A DNA stretch of 64,000 bases from Propionispora hippei DSM 15287 (GCF_900141835.1 NZ_FQZD01000005.1:62001-126000), one strand, 5' to 3'. Positions 24,581 to 35,346 are shown, counted from the stretch's first letter. Numbers and translations are program-made. The notes: generated from the sequence alone by a model not told the origin.

Positions 24581-25627
24581 ATGGAGACTAAGCATTTTGT
24601 AGTTGATAAGAATAGCCCGGACCGTGCCCAACTGTCGGAAGCCGCAGCCTACATTAAGGCCGGCGCTCTGGTGGCTTTCCCTACGGAAACCGTGTACGGT
24701 CTGGGGGCCGACGGGCTGAATGCCGCGGCGGTGGAGCGCATTTATGAGGCTAAGGGACGTCCTTCGGACAATCCGTTGATCTTGCATATTGCCGACCGTC
24801 AGGAAGTAGTGCGGCTGGTTGCCTCAATTCCGGCTAACGCCGAAGTGTTGATGGAGTCCTTTTGGCCGGGGCCGCTGACTGTTATTTTGGAGCGGACCGC
24901 CATCGTGCCGGACCGGACTACCGGCGGGTTGAACACGGTAGCTGTGCGCCTGCCCGATTCCCCGGTGGCCAGGGAACTTATCCGGCAGGCCGGCACACCG
25001 CTGGCCGCGCCGAGTGCGAATATTTCCGGCCGTCCCAGCCCAACCAATGCCGCTGACGTACTGGCCGATTTGGCGGGGAAAATTGCTGCCGTGGTAGATG
25101 CCGGTGACTGTGCTATCGGTGTGGAGTCGACTATTGTCGATTGTACCACACCCGTACCTACTCTGCTAAGGCCCGGAGGGATAACGCTGGAGCAACTGCT
25201 GGCGACGTTAGGTGAAGTGGAAGTAGATGCCGCTTTGGCTGCCGCCGATGCGGCGCCTCGCGCTCCCGGCATGAAATATACACACTATGCGCCAAAAGTC
25301 CCGATGACGCTCTTAGAGGTAGCGCCGGCAGAGACAGTGCCTGTGTTGCTGCGGGAACTGGCCGGGGCAGAGAAACAGGGATTACGGGCTGGCGTGGTGG
25401 CCTTTGATGAAACACTGGCTCTGCTGCCGGATAAACCGGTCAAAGCCAGTTTGGGCTGCAACCGGGATGCCGGAGAAGCCGCCGCCAGGCTGTATACGGT
25501 GCTCCGTTATTTTGACGATAAACCGGTTGATGTTATTTTTGCCGAGGCCGTCAGTGAACAGGGCCTGGGGCTGGCGGTGATGAACCGGCTGCGCAAGGCC
25601 AGCGGCTACCGTATTATAAAAAAATAA
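24581..25627 (+). CDS. L-threonylcarbamoyladenylate synthase (Sua5/YwlC)
   Basis: 348 residues from ATG 24581 behind AAAGGAG. The YrdC domain (about 15-200) has AFPTETVYGLGADG, KGRPSDNPLILH and the APSANISGRPSPT loop. A Sua5 C-terminal domain (about 235-345) starts after the linker APGMKYTHYAPK, which identifies the long Sua5 form rather than short TsaC. It makes threonylcarbamoyl-AMP, the first step of tRNA t6A37 formation. The prfA-prmC-sua5 order is conserved in Firmicutes; spoIIR, often nearby, is absent here. Confidence 0.95.
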   Translation: METKHFVVDKNSPDRAQLSEAAAYIKAGALVAFPTETVYGLGADGLNAAAVERIYEAKGRPSDNPLILHIADRQEVVRLVASIPANAEVLMESFWPGPLTVILERTAIVPDRTTGGLNTVAVRLPDSPVARELIRQAGTPLAAPSANISGRPSPTNAADVLADLAGKIAAVVDAGDCAIGVESTIVDCTTPVPTLLRPGGITLEQLLATLGEVEVDAALAAADAAPRAPGMKYTHYAPKVPMTLLEVAPAETVPVLLRELAGAEKQGLRAGVVAFDETLALLPDKPVKASLGCNRDAGEAAARLYTVLRYFDDKPVDVIFAEAVSEQGLGLAVMNRLRKASGYRIIKK

Positions 25628-25703
25628 ATGCAATTTCGACGCGCCGGGTGCAAAAGGATTTGTCGGGACGCGTCTTGTGAATAAATCAGCGGTTTTTTTT
25701 AGA
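25622..25703. repeat. short family B element
   Basis: TTTGTCGGGACGCG ... GTGAATAAATCAGCGG-T8-AG matches the right end of the element at 43368-43533 (TCTGCCGGGACACGC ... GCGAATAAATCAGTGG). Inner arms GACGCG / CGCGTC form a hairpin with a T8 tract behind, so it may double as the terminator of the Sua5 gene. Confidence 0.5.
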
Positions 25704-25749
25704 CTATCCACTCCGCTATCCACATATATATAAACGCGGAGGTGGGACT

Positions 25750-26349
25750 GTGAATAGCCTGGAAATATTCATCTTAAGCGTTGCGTTAGGGACGGATTTG
25801 TTTTCGGTGGCCATTCCCATTGGCATGAATAGAATCAGATGGCGCGTGATTGTCTGGGCTTCGTTTGTATTCGCGGTGTTTCATATTGTGATGATTCTGA
25901 CTGGCTACCATTTTGGCCATTGGCTGGGAACACTTGTCGAACACATTGAAACATACCATGTGGCAACTCCCTCGCTGGTGATACAAAACTGGGCCAGTGC
26001 ATTTGGGGCCGTTGTGTTAATGGGGTTGGGCGCCTATATGATTAAAGAGAATATAGCCGGGCAGGGAGCGGCCAAGACGGCCCCCGGCAGGATTCTTAAA
26101 GGCTGGGCGCTGCTGCTCTTGGGCGTTGGCGTCAGTATGGACGCTTTGGCGGCCGGCTTTAGTATGGGCATGATGGATGTGGATCTGATTAAGCTCAGCG
26201 GGATGCTGGGGACAGTCATTTTTTGCATTGCCGTGCTGGGGTTAAGCCTAGGACGCCGGATTGGCCGGTATGTTGGCTCCCGGGCGGAACTGGCCGGCGG
26301 GGCGGTACTGATTGGTTTGGGCCTGCATGTTTTATATCATGCTTTATAA
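25750..26349 (+). CDS. MntP-family manganese efflux protein
   Basis: 199 residues, GTG 25750 after GCGGAGGTGGGACT. Six predicted membrane segments. Two repeat halves carry the family's acidic signatures: VALGTDLFSVAIPIGMNRI (about 11-29) and GVGVSMDALAAGFSMGMM (about 130-147). MntP proteins export Mn2+. The position between sua5 and ywlE is conserved (B. subtilis ywlD). I looked for a yybP-ykoY-type leader in the 122 bases upstream and saw none. Confidence 0.85.
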   Translation: MNSLEIFILSVALGTDLFSVAIPIGMNRIRWRVIVWASFVFAVFHIVMILTGYHFGHWLGTLVEHIETYHVATPSLVIQNWASAFGAVVLMGLGAYMIKENIAGQGAAKTAPGRILKGWALLLLGVGVSMDALAAGFSMGMMDVDLIKLSGMLGTVIFCIAVLGLSLGRRIGRYVGSRAELAGGAVLIGLGLHVLYHAL

Positions 26350-26510
26350 GAGGATAAACGGCTGGAATTTGCTAGTTTGAGACAGTAGGCATACGGTCTG
26401 AATGACCATAACGAGGGTTGCGAAAAATAGATCAACAGTATGTAAAGGATTAGGGCTGATAAATACTAATCCTAACGGATTTGGCTATACTAAAAAAGTG
26501 AGGCGTTTTT

Positions 26511-26981
26511 ATGCTGCATATTTTGTTTGTTTGTACGGGAAATACCTGCCGCAGTCCGATGGCTGAGGCTTTATTGTGCGAAAAAGTCAGACAGGCCGGT
26601 CTGAACAATAAAGTTAACGTTTTGTCGGCAGGGATTATGGCCGGCTACGAGTATCCGGCATCAAAATTTGCCTGTGCAGTGATGCAAGCCCGGCATATTT
26701 CGCTGGAAGAACATCGCTCACGTCAACTGACGGCGGACGCGATTGCCGCAGCCGACCTGATCCTGACCATGGCCCTGTCCCACAAACGGGCTGTGCTGGC
26801 CTTGGCGCCGGAGGCGGCCGACAAGGTGTTTACTTTGTGTGAATTTGTTGGCGCCGCCGGGGATGTGGACGACCCTTACGGCGGCAGTTATGAAACCTAT
26901 GACAGCGCAGCGGCGGAGATTGATTTTCTATTGGGACAAGCTTGGAAAAAAATTGTCGCTTTAGCAGGAAAAGAATATTAA
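26511..26981 (+). CDS. low molecular weight protein arginine/tyrosine phosphatase (YwlE-like)
   Basis: 156 residues; ATG 26511 follows AGTGAGGCGTTTTT. The phosphatase loop VCTGNTCRSPMAEAL (CX5R at about 8-15) and the general-acid motif VDDPYGGS (about 122) define the LMW-PTP family. In B. subtilis YwlE at this locus is a protein-arginine phosphatase with Thr in the loop (CTGNTCRS). The same Thr is present here, which supports arginine phosphatase activity (inference). Confidence 0.92.
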   Translation: MLHILFVCTGNTCRSPMAEALLCEKVRQAGLNNKVNVLSAGIMAGYEYPASKFACAVMQARHISLEEHRSRQLTADAIAAADLILTMALSHKRAVLALAPEAADKVFTLCEFVGAAGDVDDPYGGSYETYDSAAAEIDFLLGQAWKKIVALAGKEY

Positions 26982-27039
26982 ATGGAGAATTTTTGTTGAG
27001 ATGTAAGTCATGCTCAAGCAAAGGACACAGGAGGATGCC

Positions 27040-27585
27040 ATGTCTGAGGTTGCTCATCTTACAGAGGAAACAGTAAAGGCTGCTGAGGAACTTTTAAAAA
27101 CGGCTGTTTTGCGCTCCGGACAGCTTGTTGTAGTTGGCTGCAGCACCAGTGAAGTGCGGGGTTCACAGATTGGTTCGGACAGCTCAACGGAAGTTGCCCG
27201 TGCGGTGCTGGCTGGCCTCATGCAGGTGGCCGAAACATACGACGTACAGCTTGCAATTCAATGCTGTGAGCATTTAAACCGTGCACTGGTAGTGGAGCGT
27301 GCGGTGCTGGAACGTTATGGGCTGGAGGAGGTCTGCGTTCGGCCGGCGCCTAAGGCCGGTGGTTCTTTAGCTGCCTGTGCCATGCAAAGCTTCGCTGAGC
27401 CGGTGGTGGTGGAAGCCATTCAGGCTCATGCCGGGCTGGATATTGGCAATACCCTGATTGGCATGCATTTGAAGCGGGTTGCGGTGCCGGTCCGGTTGCA
27501 GCAGAAATACATCGGGGCGGCGCCGGTTGTTGCCGCCCGCACCCGTCCTAAATTGATTGGCGGGGCCCGGGCTATATACGAATAA
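27040..27585 (+). CDS. YwlG/TIGR01440 family protein
   Basis: 181 residues from ATG 27040 behind CAGGAGGATGCC. The sequence [33 protein letters not shown] and [17 protein letters not shown] matches the DUF436 family (B. subtilis YwlG). No biochemical role is established. It lies between the phosphatase gene and glyA as in Bacillus; rpiB (ywlF), often between, is missing. Confidence 0.9.
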   Translation: MSEVAHLTEETVKAAEELLKTAVLRSGQLVVVGCSTSEVRGSQIGSDSSTEVARAVLAGLMQVAETYDVQLAIQCCEHLNRALVVERAVLERYGLEEVCVRPAPKAGGSLAACAMQSFAEPVVVEAIQAHAGLDIGNTLIGMHLKRVAVPVRLQQKYIGAAPVVAARTRPKLIGGARAIYE

Positions 27586-27616
27586 TTTACAGGATGAGAT
27601 TTGGAGGAGAATAAGG

Positions 27617-28852
27617 ATGAGTGTGCTCAAGGGATTTGACCCGGAAATTGCCCGGATGATTGAATTGGAACGTCAGCGTCAGCAAAATAAACTGGAACTC
27701 ATTGCTTCTGAAAATTTTGTCAGCAAAGCCGTTATGGAAGCGCAGGGATCGGTTCTGACCAACAAATATGCGGAAGGCTATCCCGGACGCCGTTACTATG
27801 GCGGTTGCGAACATGTGGATGTAATTGAACAGTTAGCGATTGACCGGGTGAAAGCGCTGTTTGGCGCTGAACACGCCAATGTGCAGCCTCATTCGGGAGC
27901 CCAGGCCAATACGGCGGTATATTTTGCCTTTTTAAAACCCGGCGATACGATTCTAGGTATGAACCTTTCCCATGGCGGCCATTTGACTCATGGCAGCCCG
28001 GTTAATATTTCCGGCAAATATTACAATGTTGTTGCCTACGGTGTCGATGCCGAGACACACCGTATCAATTATGAGGAACTGGAAGATCTGGCCATGACTC
28101 ACCGGCCTAAGATGCTGGTCGCCGGAGCCAGTGCCTATCCGCGGGTGATTGATTTTGCCCGGTTGGCGGAGATTGCTCATAAAGCCGGGGCCATGCTGTT
28201 TGTCGATATGGCTCACATCGCCGGACTGGTAGCTGCCGGTTTGCATCCAAATCCGGTGCCCTATGCCGATATCGTGACTACTACGACCCATAAAACGCTG
28301 CGTGGTCCCCGGGGCGGCGTCATTCTATGCCGCGCTGAATATGCGGCAGCCGTGGATAAGGCGATTTTTCCCGGTATTCAGGGCGGCCCCTTGATGCATG
28401 TCATTGCGGCCAAGGCCGTTGCCTTTAAAGAGGCGGCCAGCGAGGAGTTCCGTCTGTATCAGGAACAAATTATCAAGAATGCCAGCGCTCTGTCGGCTAA
28501 ACTGGCTGCTTCGGGCTTTACCATTGTGTCGGGCGGCACGGACAACCACTTAATGCTGGTCGATGTGCGCGGACAGAACCTAACAGGCAAGCAAGCGGAA
28601 AAATTGCTTGATGAGGTCGGTGTAACCGTCAATAAAAATACCATTCCCTTTGATCCGGCCAGTCCTTTTGTGACCAGCGGTATCCGTATCGGAACGCCGG
28701 CAGTGACCTCCAGAGGCATGCAGGAAGAAGATATGGCGGTTATCGGCGAAATCATTGCCATGGTCTTAAACCGGCCGGAAGACGAAGCGGCTAGGACCAA
28801 GGCGATTGCTATGGTCGCAGAATTGTGCGGAAAATATCCGCTATATGAGTAG
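27617..28852 (+). CDS. glyA: serine hydroxymethyltransferase
   Basis: 411 residues from ATG 27617 (GGAGGAGAATAAGG). PLP fold type I enzyme. [10 protein letters not shown] and [14 protein letters not shown] at the N-terminus, [15 protein letters not shown], and [14 protein letters not shown] with the PLP lysine (about 226) are canonical. It interconverts Ser + THF and Gly + methylene-THF, feeding purine and thymidylate synthesis. It lies 31 bases after ywlG and 11 bases before upp. Confidence 0.97.
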   Translation: MSVLKGFDPEIARMIELERQRQQNKLELIASENFVSKAVMEAQGSVLTNKYAEGYPGRRYYGGCEHVDVIEQLAIDRVKALFGAEHANVQPHSGAQANTAVYFAFLKPGDTILGMNLSHGGHLTHGSPVNISGKYYNVVAYGVDAETHRINYEELEDLAMTHRPKMLVAGASAYPRVIDFARLAEIAHKAGAMLFVDMAHIAGLVAAGLHPNPVPYADIVTTTTHKTLRGPRGGVILCRAEYAAAVDKAIFPGIQGGPLMHVIAAKAVAFKEAASEEFRLYQEQIIKNASALSAKLAASGFTIVSGGTDNHLMLVDVRGQNLTGKQAEKLLDEVGVTVNKNTIPFDPASPFVTSGIRIGTPAVTSRGMQEEDMAVIGEIIAMVLNRPEDEAARTKAIAMVAELCGKYPLYE

Positions 28853-28863
28853 GAGATGAATAC

Positions 28864-29490
28864 ATGCAGGTTAAAATCATTGATCACCCCTTAATTCAAC
28901 ATAAACTATCCTTAATTCGTGATATAAAAACAGGACCGAAAGAGTTCCGGGAGCTGCTAGATGAAATTTCCATGCTGATGGCCTATGAGATCACCCGTGA
29001 TCTGCCATTGGAAACAACCGAAATAGAGACACCTGTTGCTAAATGCCAGTGCAAAATGCTGGCAGGCAAGAAAATGGGCGTTGTGCCTATTTTGAGAGCC
29101 GGCTTGGGGATGGTTAACGGTATTTTGCGGTTAATTCCCGCTGCCAAGGTCGGTCATGTGGGACTATATCGCGATCCGAAAACCTTATTGCCTGTGGAAT
29201 ACTATTGCAAACTGCCGCCGGACGTGGCGGAACGGGATTTTGTCGTCATTGACCCGATGCTGGCAACCGGCGGCTCATCGGCGGCAACCATTGATATTTT
29301 AAAACGGGAGGGTGCCCGTCACATTAAGCTGATGTGTTTGGTGGCGGCGCCGGAGGGCGTACTGCTCGTCAATAAGCAGCATCCCGATGTAGAAGTGTAT
29401 ACGGCTGCTGTTGATGAATATCTTAATGATCATGGCTATATCGTTCCCGGTCTGGGCGATGCCGGTGACAGAATATTTGGCACGAAATAG
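28864..29490 (+). CDS. upp: uracil phosphoribosyltransferase
   Basis: 208 residues. [13 protein letters not shown] and the PRPP-binding [17 protein letters not shown] are diagnostic, and the C-terminal [11 protein letters not shown] is typical. It salvages uracil to UMP using PRPP. Closely follows glyA and is ended by a strong terminator. Confidence 0.97.
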   Translation: MQVKIIDHPLIQHKLSLIRDIKTGPKEFRELLDEISMLMAYEITRDLPLETTEIETPVAKCQCKMLAGKKMGVVPILRAGLGMVNGILRLIPAAKVGHVGLYRDPKTLLPVEYYCKLPPDVAERDFVVIDPMLATGGSSAATIDILKREGARHIKLMCLVAAPEGVLLVNKQHPDVEVYTAAVDEYLNDHGYIVPGLGDAGDRIFGTK

Positions 29491-29492
29491 AT

Positions 29493-29524
29493 AAAAAAGA
29501 GAATCCGGCGGGATTCTCTTTTTT
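29493..29524 (+). terminator. terminator after upp
   Basis: AAAAAAGAGAATCC-GGCG-GGATTCTCTTTTTT, two bases after the upp stop. Confidence 0.9.
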
Positions 29525-29627
29525 ACTACCGTCTGTCCTGCAGACAGAGCAAATAACGGCTGGACAGGAGAAAGGCCAGCGCATATAATCGTAACTGACA
29601 ACGATAAACGATATGGAGGCTGTAAAT

Positions 29628-30080
29628 GTGAGTGAGAGGGACCGTCCGTCTTGGGATAGATACTTTATGGAAATGGCACGGGTGGCCGCAACCCGTTCCA
29701 CTTGTCTGCGGCGTCAGGTGGGGGCAGCCATTGTGAAAGACAAACGGCTGTTGACCACCGGCTACAATGGTGCACCGCAGGGAATCAGACACTGTAGTGA
29801 GACAGGCTGTTTACGCCAGGCTGCAAATATTCCTTCCGGTGAGCGTCATGAACTATGCCGCGGTACCCATGCCGAGCAAAACGCCATTGTTCAGGCGGCC
29901 TTTCATGGCGTTGAAATTGAAGGAGCCACGTTGTATTGTACCCATCAGCCTTGTTCGGTTTGTACCAAAATGATCATTAACGCGGGAATTCGCCGTATTG
30001 TTTTTGAAAATGGCTATCCCGATCAGTTGGCAGTGGACATGCTGGAAGAAGCGGGAATTGTCTATGAACAGTTACGATAA
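29628..30080 (+). CDS. deoxycytidylate deaminase (ComEB-like)
   Basis: 150 residues from GTG 29628, 8 bases after GGAGG; the upstream ATG at 29613 would overlap that site. Zinc cytidine/dCMP deaminase motifs: [11 protein letters not shown] (His and catalytic Glu) and [11 protein letters not shown] (PCxxC). The insert [22 protein letters not shown] carries extra Cys residues as in dCMP deaminases. It converts dCMP to dUMP for dTMP synthesis. The gene is co-directional with the MazG-like gene 95 bases downstream. Confidence 0.93.
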   Translation: MSERDRPSWDRYFMEMARVAATRSTCLRRQVGAAIVKDKRLLTTGYNGAPQGIRHCSETGCLRQAANIPSGERHELCRGTHAEQNAIVQAAFHGVEIEGATLYCTHQPCSVCTKMIINAGIRRIVFENGYPDQLAVDMLEEAGIVYEQLR

Positions 30081-30175
30081 CAGCCAGCCTGCGGTTTCCC
30101 ATAAATTTTTCATGTGTACAAAAGTCAGTCAATATGTTAAAATTTTACGTAAATATGAGTACGGAGTAAGGTGCT

Positions 30176-30844
30176 ATGCTGGAGCCGATTTATTTACCAA
30201 AATTGAATCATCTCAGCCCTACGCTGGATTCTACGTTGCTTAAAATTATGGAGGAAGCCGGTGAACTGGCCAGGGCAGTCCTTCATTTTCTACCCTATGA
30301 GGGACTGAAGGCAGCGGAAATTGCCGATAACCGGGAGGCAACTGTCTTGCTGGAAGAAGTGACCGGTGAACTCTTAGATGTGGCTCAGACCTGTGTCACG
30401 ATGATATTTGTAATGGAACAGATGCCCGAGCTTTCCGACTTTTCGACCGGTGAATTAATACAGGCGCATTTGGACAAGTTGTCGGCGAAGGGCTATGACT
30501 TTGACCGTTCCGGCGCCTACAACATTACGACAGCCGGCAACTTTAAATATCTGGTCTTACCGCGTTTGCGGCTAAAACAGGTCACTCTGTTAACTACTGT
30601 GTGCAAGATCCAGGAAGAGGTGGGCGAATTGACCCAGTTTCTGGGCAAGCGCCAGGGGGCTTCCGGGGAATGTCCGGAATTGGCGGCCAGAGCGGCGCTG
30701 CAGGGTTGTGCGGCGGAATTGCTGGATGTGGCACAGTGCTGCTTTACCATGATGTATATTTTGGCCGAATCATATCAAGTTGATATCAGCGCACTGACGC
30801 AGCGGCATGTAGCGAAGCTGAGAAGGAAGGGCTATTGCGCGTGA
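30176..30844 (+). CDS. tandem-duplicated MazG-like protein
   Basis: 222 residues made of two similar halves. The first has KIMEEAGELARAVLHF and ELLDVAQTCVTMIF (about 24-75). The second has KIQEEVGELTQFLGK and ELLDVAQCCFTMMY (about 143-198). Each half keeps the EExxEL ... E/DLLDV spacing of all-alpha NTP pyrophosphohydrolases, and each ends in a similar AKLxxKGY tail. So two MazG-like domains, which normally dimerise, are fused in one chain. It follows a dCMP deaminase, consistent with nucleotide-pool cleaning. Whether each metal site is complete is uncertain. Confidence 0.75.
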   Translation: MLEPIYLPKLNHLSPTLDSTLLKIMEEAGELARAVLHFLPYEGLKAAEIADNREATVLLEEVTGELLDVAQTCVTMIFVMEQMPELSDFSTGELIQAHLDKLSAKGYDFDRSGAYNITTAGNFKYLVLPRLRLKQVTLLTTVCKIQEEVGELTQFLGKRQGASGECPELAARAALQGCAAELLDVAQCCFTMMYILAESYQVDISALTQRHVAKLRRKGYCA

Positions 30845-30920
30845 CGGCTGTTTATTCTGCTGTGTTTTGTCCTTAGTGAGGAAAATTCTGCCGGGGCTGA
30901 AAGAAATTGTTTTAAAAAGA

Positions 30921-30950
30921 TTGAAATATGGGCAAATTTTATAGTATATT
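30921..30950 (+). promoter_or_regulatory. possible promoter for the GlcNAc-1-P transferase gene
   Basis: TTGAAA (30921-30926), 18 bases, then TATATT (30945-30950), 138 bases before the ATG. The rest of the 243-base gap shows no other structure. Confidence 0.35.
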
Positions 30951-31087
30951 ATCTGTTTATCATGAATATAGTTGTTGATGATGAAAATACTAGATTTAGA
31001 TGGTTTTGACTGGAAGATACCGGTTTGACAAGATATGACCCGTAGGTTAGAATGAAAACGTTGGTTTAGAAATGAGGTGTTAAGCTT

Positions 31088-32116
31088 ATGCAGGCATATG
31101 TTGTTGCCTTTGTTGTTGCTTTGGTTGTGGCTTATTTTGCCACGCCACATATAAAAGATTTGGCGATTAAGGCCGGAGCTATGGATGCACCTGACGCCCG
31201 GAAAGTGCATACCAGTCCGATCCCCCGTATGGGCGGATTGGCCATTTATGCCGGGTTTATTCTTGCTGTTGTCTCCAGTATGCAGATTACCCATGAGATA
31301 GCAGGGCTGCTCATTGGGGGCACAGTGATTTTGATTGTTGGCATTATTGATGATTTAAAACCTCTTCCGGCCAAGGTTAAGCTGTTTGGACAGATACTGG
31401 CGGCTGCCGTACTGGTTTTGTTTGACGTTCGAATCGAGTGGCTGACCAATCCTTTTGGCGAGATGATATACATTAATTATCTGTCGGTTCCGCTTACCAT
31501 TCTCTGGGTTGTCGGACTTACGAACACGGTCAATCTGATTGACGGGCTGGATGGTTTGGCTGCGGGGGTATCCACAATTGCCTCCATCACTATCCTCTTG
31601 GTCGCCCTACAGCAGAACTTCTGGTCGGTAGCTATTATGATGGCCGCTTTAGCCGGCAGTGCGATGGGTTTTTTACAGCATAATTTCAATCCGGCCAAGA
31701 TTTTTATGGGTGATACGGGCAGTATGTTTTTAGGCTATATGCTGGCTGCCGTATCCATCCTTGGCATGGTAAAGAGTGCGGCAACCATTGCGTTGATTGT
31801 GCCTATTTTAGCGCTTGGCCTGCCGATCATGGATACGGCTTTTGCCATTATCCGCCGTTACAGCAACGGCCGTCCGATTTTTAAGCCTGACCGGGGGCAT
31901 CTGCATCATCGCCTTCTGGATATGGGACTTACTCAGAAGCAGGCTGTATTATTGATGTATGTAATCAGTGGCTGTCTGGGCCTTAGCGCCATTGCACTGA
32001 CCGAAGTAAACAAGGGCCTGGGGGCTATTATTATCGCCGTTGTGCTGGTAGTTGCCTTTTTCGGAGCGAGGAAAATTGGCGTATTAAAATCCGGTAAATC
32101 GGCAGAGAGCCACTAG
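31088..32116 (+). CDS. undecaprenyl-phosphate N-acetylglucosaminyl-1-phosphate transferase (WecA/TagO-type)
   Basis: 342 residues with about ten membrane segments. Polyprenyl-phosphate phospho-sugar transferase motifs in order: FATPHIKDLAIKAG, HTSPIPRMGG, IIDDLKPL (Mg-binding DD), NLIDGLDGLAAG, FMGDTGSMFLGY and GHLHHRLLDMG. It starts surface-polymer synthesis (O-antigen-like, teichoic-like or ECA-like) by loading GlcNAc-P or a related sugar on undecaprenyl phosphate. In a diderm the product may be LPS O-chain. UDP-GlcNAc 2-epimerase lies next. Start ATG 31088 follows AATGAGGTGTTAAGCTT. Confidence 0.92.
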   Translation: MQAYVVAFVVALVVAYFATPHIKDLAIKAGAMDAPDARKVHTSPIPRMGGLAIYAGFILAVVSSMQITHEIAGLLIGGTVILIVGIIDDLKPLPAKVKLFGQILAAAVLVLFDVRIEWLTNPFGEMIYINYLSVPLTILWVVGLTNTVNLIDGLDGLAAGVSTIASITILLVALQQNFWSVAIMMAALAGSAMGFLQHNFNPAKIFMGDTGSMFLGYMLAAVSILGMVKSAATIALIVPILALGLPIMDTAFAIIRRYSNGRPIFKPDRGHLHHRLLDMGLTQKQAVLLMYVISGCLGLSAIALTEVNKGLGAIIIAVVLVVAFFGARKIGVLKSGKSAESH

Positions 32117-32239
32117 TGCCGGACATAGGTGAGTCAACGACAATGCAGCCTTACGGAAGTCCGTGAAGAATTGCAGCTTCAGGGTTGATGGATCACTGGT
32201 CCGTTAAGAAGAATAATTGCACGAGTATACAGAGACTAC

Positions 32240-32265
32240 GGGCGGGCATAATGCCCGCCCATTTT
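32240..32265 (+). terminator. terminator between transferase and epimerase genes
   Basis: GGGCGGGCAT-A-ATGCCCGCCC followed by ATTTTC, 28 bases before the epimerase start. Confidence 0.75.
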
Positions 32266-32293
32266 CGGTGACACACGGAAGGAGTTAACAAAT

Positions 32294-33466
32294 ATGTTGC
32301 AATGCGAGAAAAAGCCGCGGATTAAGGTTATGACGATTTTCGGCACACGGCCGGAAGCTATCAAGATGGCACCGGTTGTGCTTGAACTGGCTAAATACCC
32401 CGAGTGGATTACCCCGGTGGTGGTGGTAACCGCCCAGCACCGGGAAATGCTGGACCAGGTGCTTAAACTGTTTAACATCACACCGGATTATGATTTGGAT
32501 ATCATGTCCCAGGGGCAAACGCTTTTTGATATTACTTGCCGGGCGATGCACGGACTAAATGAAGCCATCGGCAAGGAAAAACCGGATATCGTACTGGTTC
32601 ATGGCGACACAACCACCACCTTTGCCGGCGCTTTGGCCGCCTACTATCATCAAACGGCGGTAGGGCATGTGGAAGCCGGACTTAGGACAGGCAACAAATA
32701 TTCTCCTTTTCCCGAAGAAATGAATCGAAAGCTGACCGGATCGCTGGCCGATCTGCATTTTGCGCCGACCGAAGTGTCCCGTGCGAATCTTTTGGCTGAA
32801 ATGGTGACGGAAGAGGCGATCACGGTGACAGGCAATACCGTTATTGACGCCTTGAAGGCAACCGTTAATCCCGGCTATGTATTTCAAAATGAGCTGTTAT
32901 CCGGCATTGATTATCAGAATCGCCGCGTCATACTGGTTACGACGCACCGGCGGGAGAATTTGGGCGAGCCGATGCGCCATGTTTACCAGGCACTCCGGCG
33001 AATCGTCGAGGAGTTTGCCGATGTGGAGATTGTATTTCCGGTGCACAAAAATCCAAAGGTCCGGGAAGTCGTTCAAACCGAACTAGGCGGGATCGGCCGG
33101 GTGCATTTGATTGATCCGCTGGATTATGAACCTTTTGCCAATCTAATAGCCCGTTCTTATCTGGTGCTGACCGATTCCGGCGGCATTCAGGAAGAGGCAC
33201 CGGCCTTAGGCAAACCCGTATTGGTGCTGCGGGACACTACGGAACGGCCGGAGGCGGTTGAAGCCGGGACAGTGCGTTTAGTCGGTACTGAACGGGCCTG
33301 TGTATATGAGGAGACTCACCGTCTGCTGGCCGATGAGAAGGCTTATGCGAGCATGGCCAATGCTTGTAATCCTTATGGCGACGGACAGGCTTCCCGGCGA
33401 ATCGCGCAGGCTATTTTATTTACATATGGATATATAGGGCAAAAACCGGATATCTTTAAGGTATAG
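32294..33466 (+). CDS. wecB: UDP-N-acetylglucosamine 2-epimerase (non-hydrolysing)
   Basis: 390 residues, ATG 32294 after GGAAGGAG. Typical GT-B-like fold motifs: IFGTRPEAIKMAPVV, VHGDTTTTFAGALAAYY, VGHVEAGLRTG, PFPEEMNRK, TTHRRENLGEPM and DSGGIQEEAPALGKPVLVLRDTTERPE. It makes UDP-ManNAc for surface polysaccharide. Also called MnaA in Gram-positives, where it likewise lies near tagO and atp genes. Confidence 0.96.
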   Translation: MLQCEKKPRIKVMTIFGTRPEAIKMAPVVLELAKYPEWITPVVVVTAQHREMLDQVLKLFNITPDYDLDIMSQGQTLFDITCRAMHGLNEAIGKEKPDIVLVHGDTTTTFAGALAAYYHQTAVGHVEAGLRTGNKYSPFPEEMNRKLTGSLADLHFAPTEVSRANLLAEMVTEEAITVTGNTVIDALKATVNPGYVFQNELLSGIDYQNRRVILVTTHRRENLGEPMRHVYQALRRIVEEFADVEIVFPVHKNPKVREVVQTELGGIGRVHLIDPLDYEPFANLIARSYLVLTDSGGIQEEAPALGKPVLVLRDTTERPEAVEAGTVRLVGTERACVYEETHRLLADEKAYASMANACNPYGDGQASRRIAQAILFTYGYIGQKPDIFKV

Positions 33467-33639
33467 CTTTGCATTTGTCGAAAATGGAAATTTCTTAGCT
33501 TTTTGGCTGGTTTTGCTCAAAAGCCAGAAGGATTTCGTTCGGGTTTGGCGAAATGAATTGCTTGTTAGGAATAAATGTAAAAGTAAACGCAAGGCTTACC
33601 CCGGATTTTTGCTGGATCTGTAGACGGCGGGGGATGTTT

Positions 33640-33852
33640 ATGAACAAAAAAGACAAGCAGCCAGGTTTTTCTGCCCTGGGCATTGCTACAACACTGAGTT
33701 TTACTCTTGTCGCTAATATTGCTGTCGGAATTTTTCTGGGACGGTTGCTGGACAACTGGTTGGACTGTGCTCCCTGGGCCAGTGTGGCAGGCATCGTTCT
33801 TGGTATGGTTTCCGGCCTGTGGGCTATCTATAAAAAGGCCGTGAAATATTAG
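33640..33852 (+). CDS. atpZ: AtpZ-like small ATP synthase-associated membrane protein
   Basis: 70 residues with two membrane helices (about 13-32 and 42-62), MNKKDKQPGFSALGIATTLS start, GIFLGRLLDNWL between. It matches the AtpZ/AtpI-1 family that precedes atpI in Firmicutes and is implicated in c-ring assembly or Mg2+ uptake. ATG 33640 is preferred over 33634 because GGCGGGGG lies six bases upstream. Confidence 0.85.
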   Translation: MNKKDKQPGFSALGIATTLSFTLVANIAVGIFLGRLLDNWLDCAPWASVAGIVLGMVSGLWAIYKKAVKY

Positions 33853-33877
33853 GTTTAGGAAACAGGGAAAGGGAAAG

Positions 33878-34955
<1,078 letters not shown>

Positions 34956-35016
34956 TTGTGACTGCTCTAATACTTTATATTGATAAGGGCCATTCTGGGG
35001 AAAGGAGGATATTTAC

Positions 35017-35268
35017 ATGGAACATGCTATTATTGTAGCCGCTTCGGTAGTTGCTGCTGCTTTGGCTATCGGTTTGGCCGCCTTTGGTGCTGCCGTAGGC
35101 GATGGCAGCGTGACCGCGAAAGCAATTGAAGGTATCGCTAGACAGCCTGAGGCCAAAAACACGATTTTGGTAAATATGTTTATTTCGGTAGGCTTAATCG
35201 AATCAATTCCAATCATTGCTGCGGTTATCGCACTTGCGCTGGTTTTCGCTAATCCTTTCGTTCATTAA
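35017..35268 (+). CDS. atpE: F0F1 ATP synthase subunit c
   Basis: 83 residues, two helices with the polar loop ARQPEAKN. The ion-binding Glu is Glu62 in GLIESIPIIA, followed by Ser63. Helix 1 has a second acidic residue, Asp29, in GAAVGDGS, where Na+-type c-subunits have Gln or Glu and E. coli has Ile. This matches a two-carboxylate site. The gene has a strong site (GGGGAAAGGAGG). An attenuator-like hairpin follows before atpF. Confidence 0.97.
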   Translation: MEHAIIVAASVVAAALAIGLAAFGAAVGDGSVTAKAIEGIARQPEAKNTILVNMFISVGLIESIPIIAAVIALALVFANPFVH

Positions 35269-35346
35269 GTAACAACAAATGGAAGACTATGACCCGTCAA
35301 ACGGCAGAGCTTGCTTTTAGAGAACAGGTAAATAAATGACGAGCTG

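Noticed and set aside
25628-25749. Manganese riboswitch upstream of the MntP-type gene
   Set aside because: I could not find the conserved yybP-ykoY loops; the space is mostly a family B repeat.
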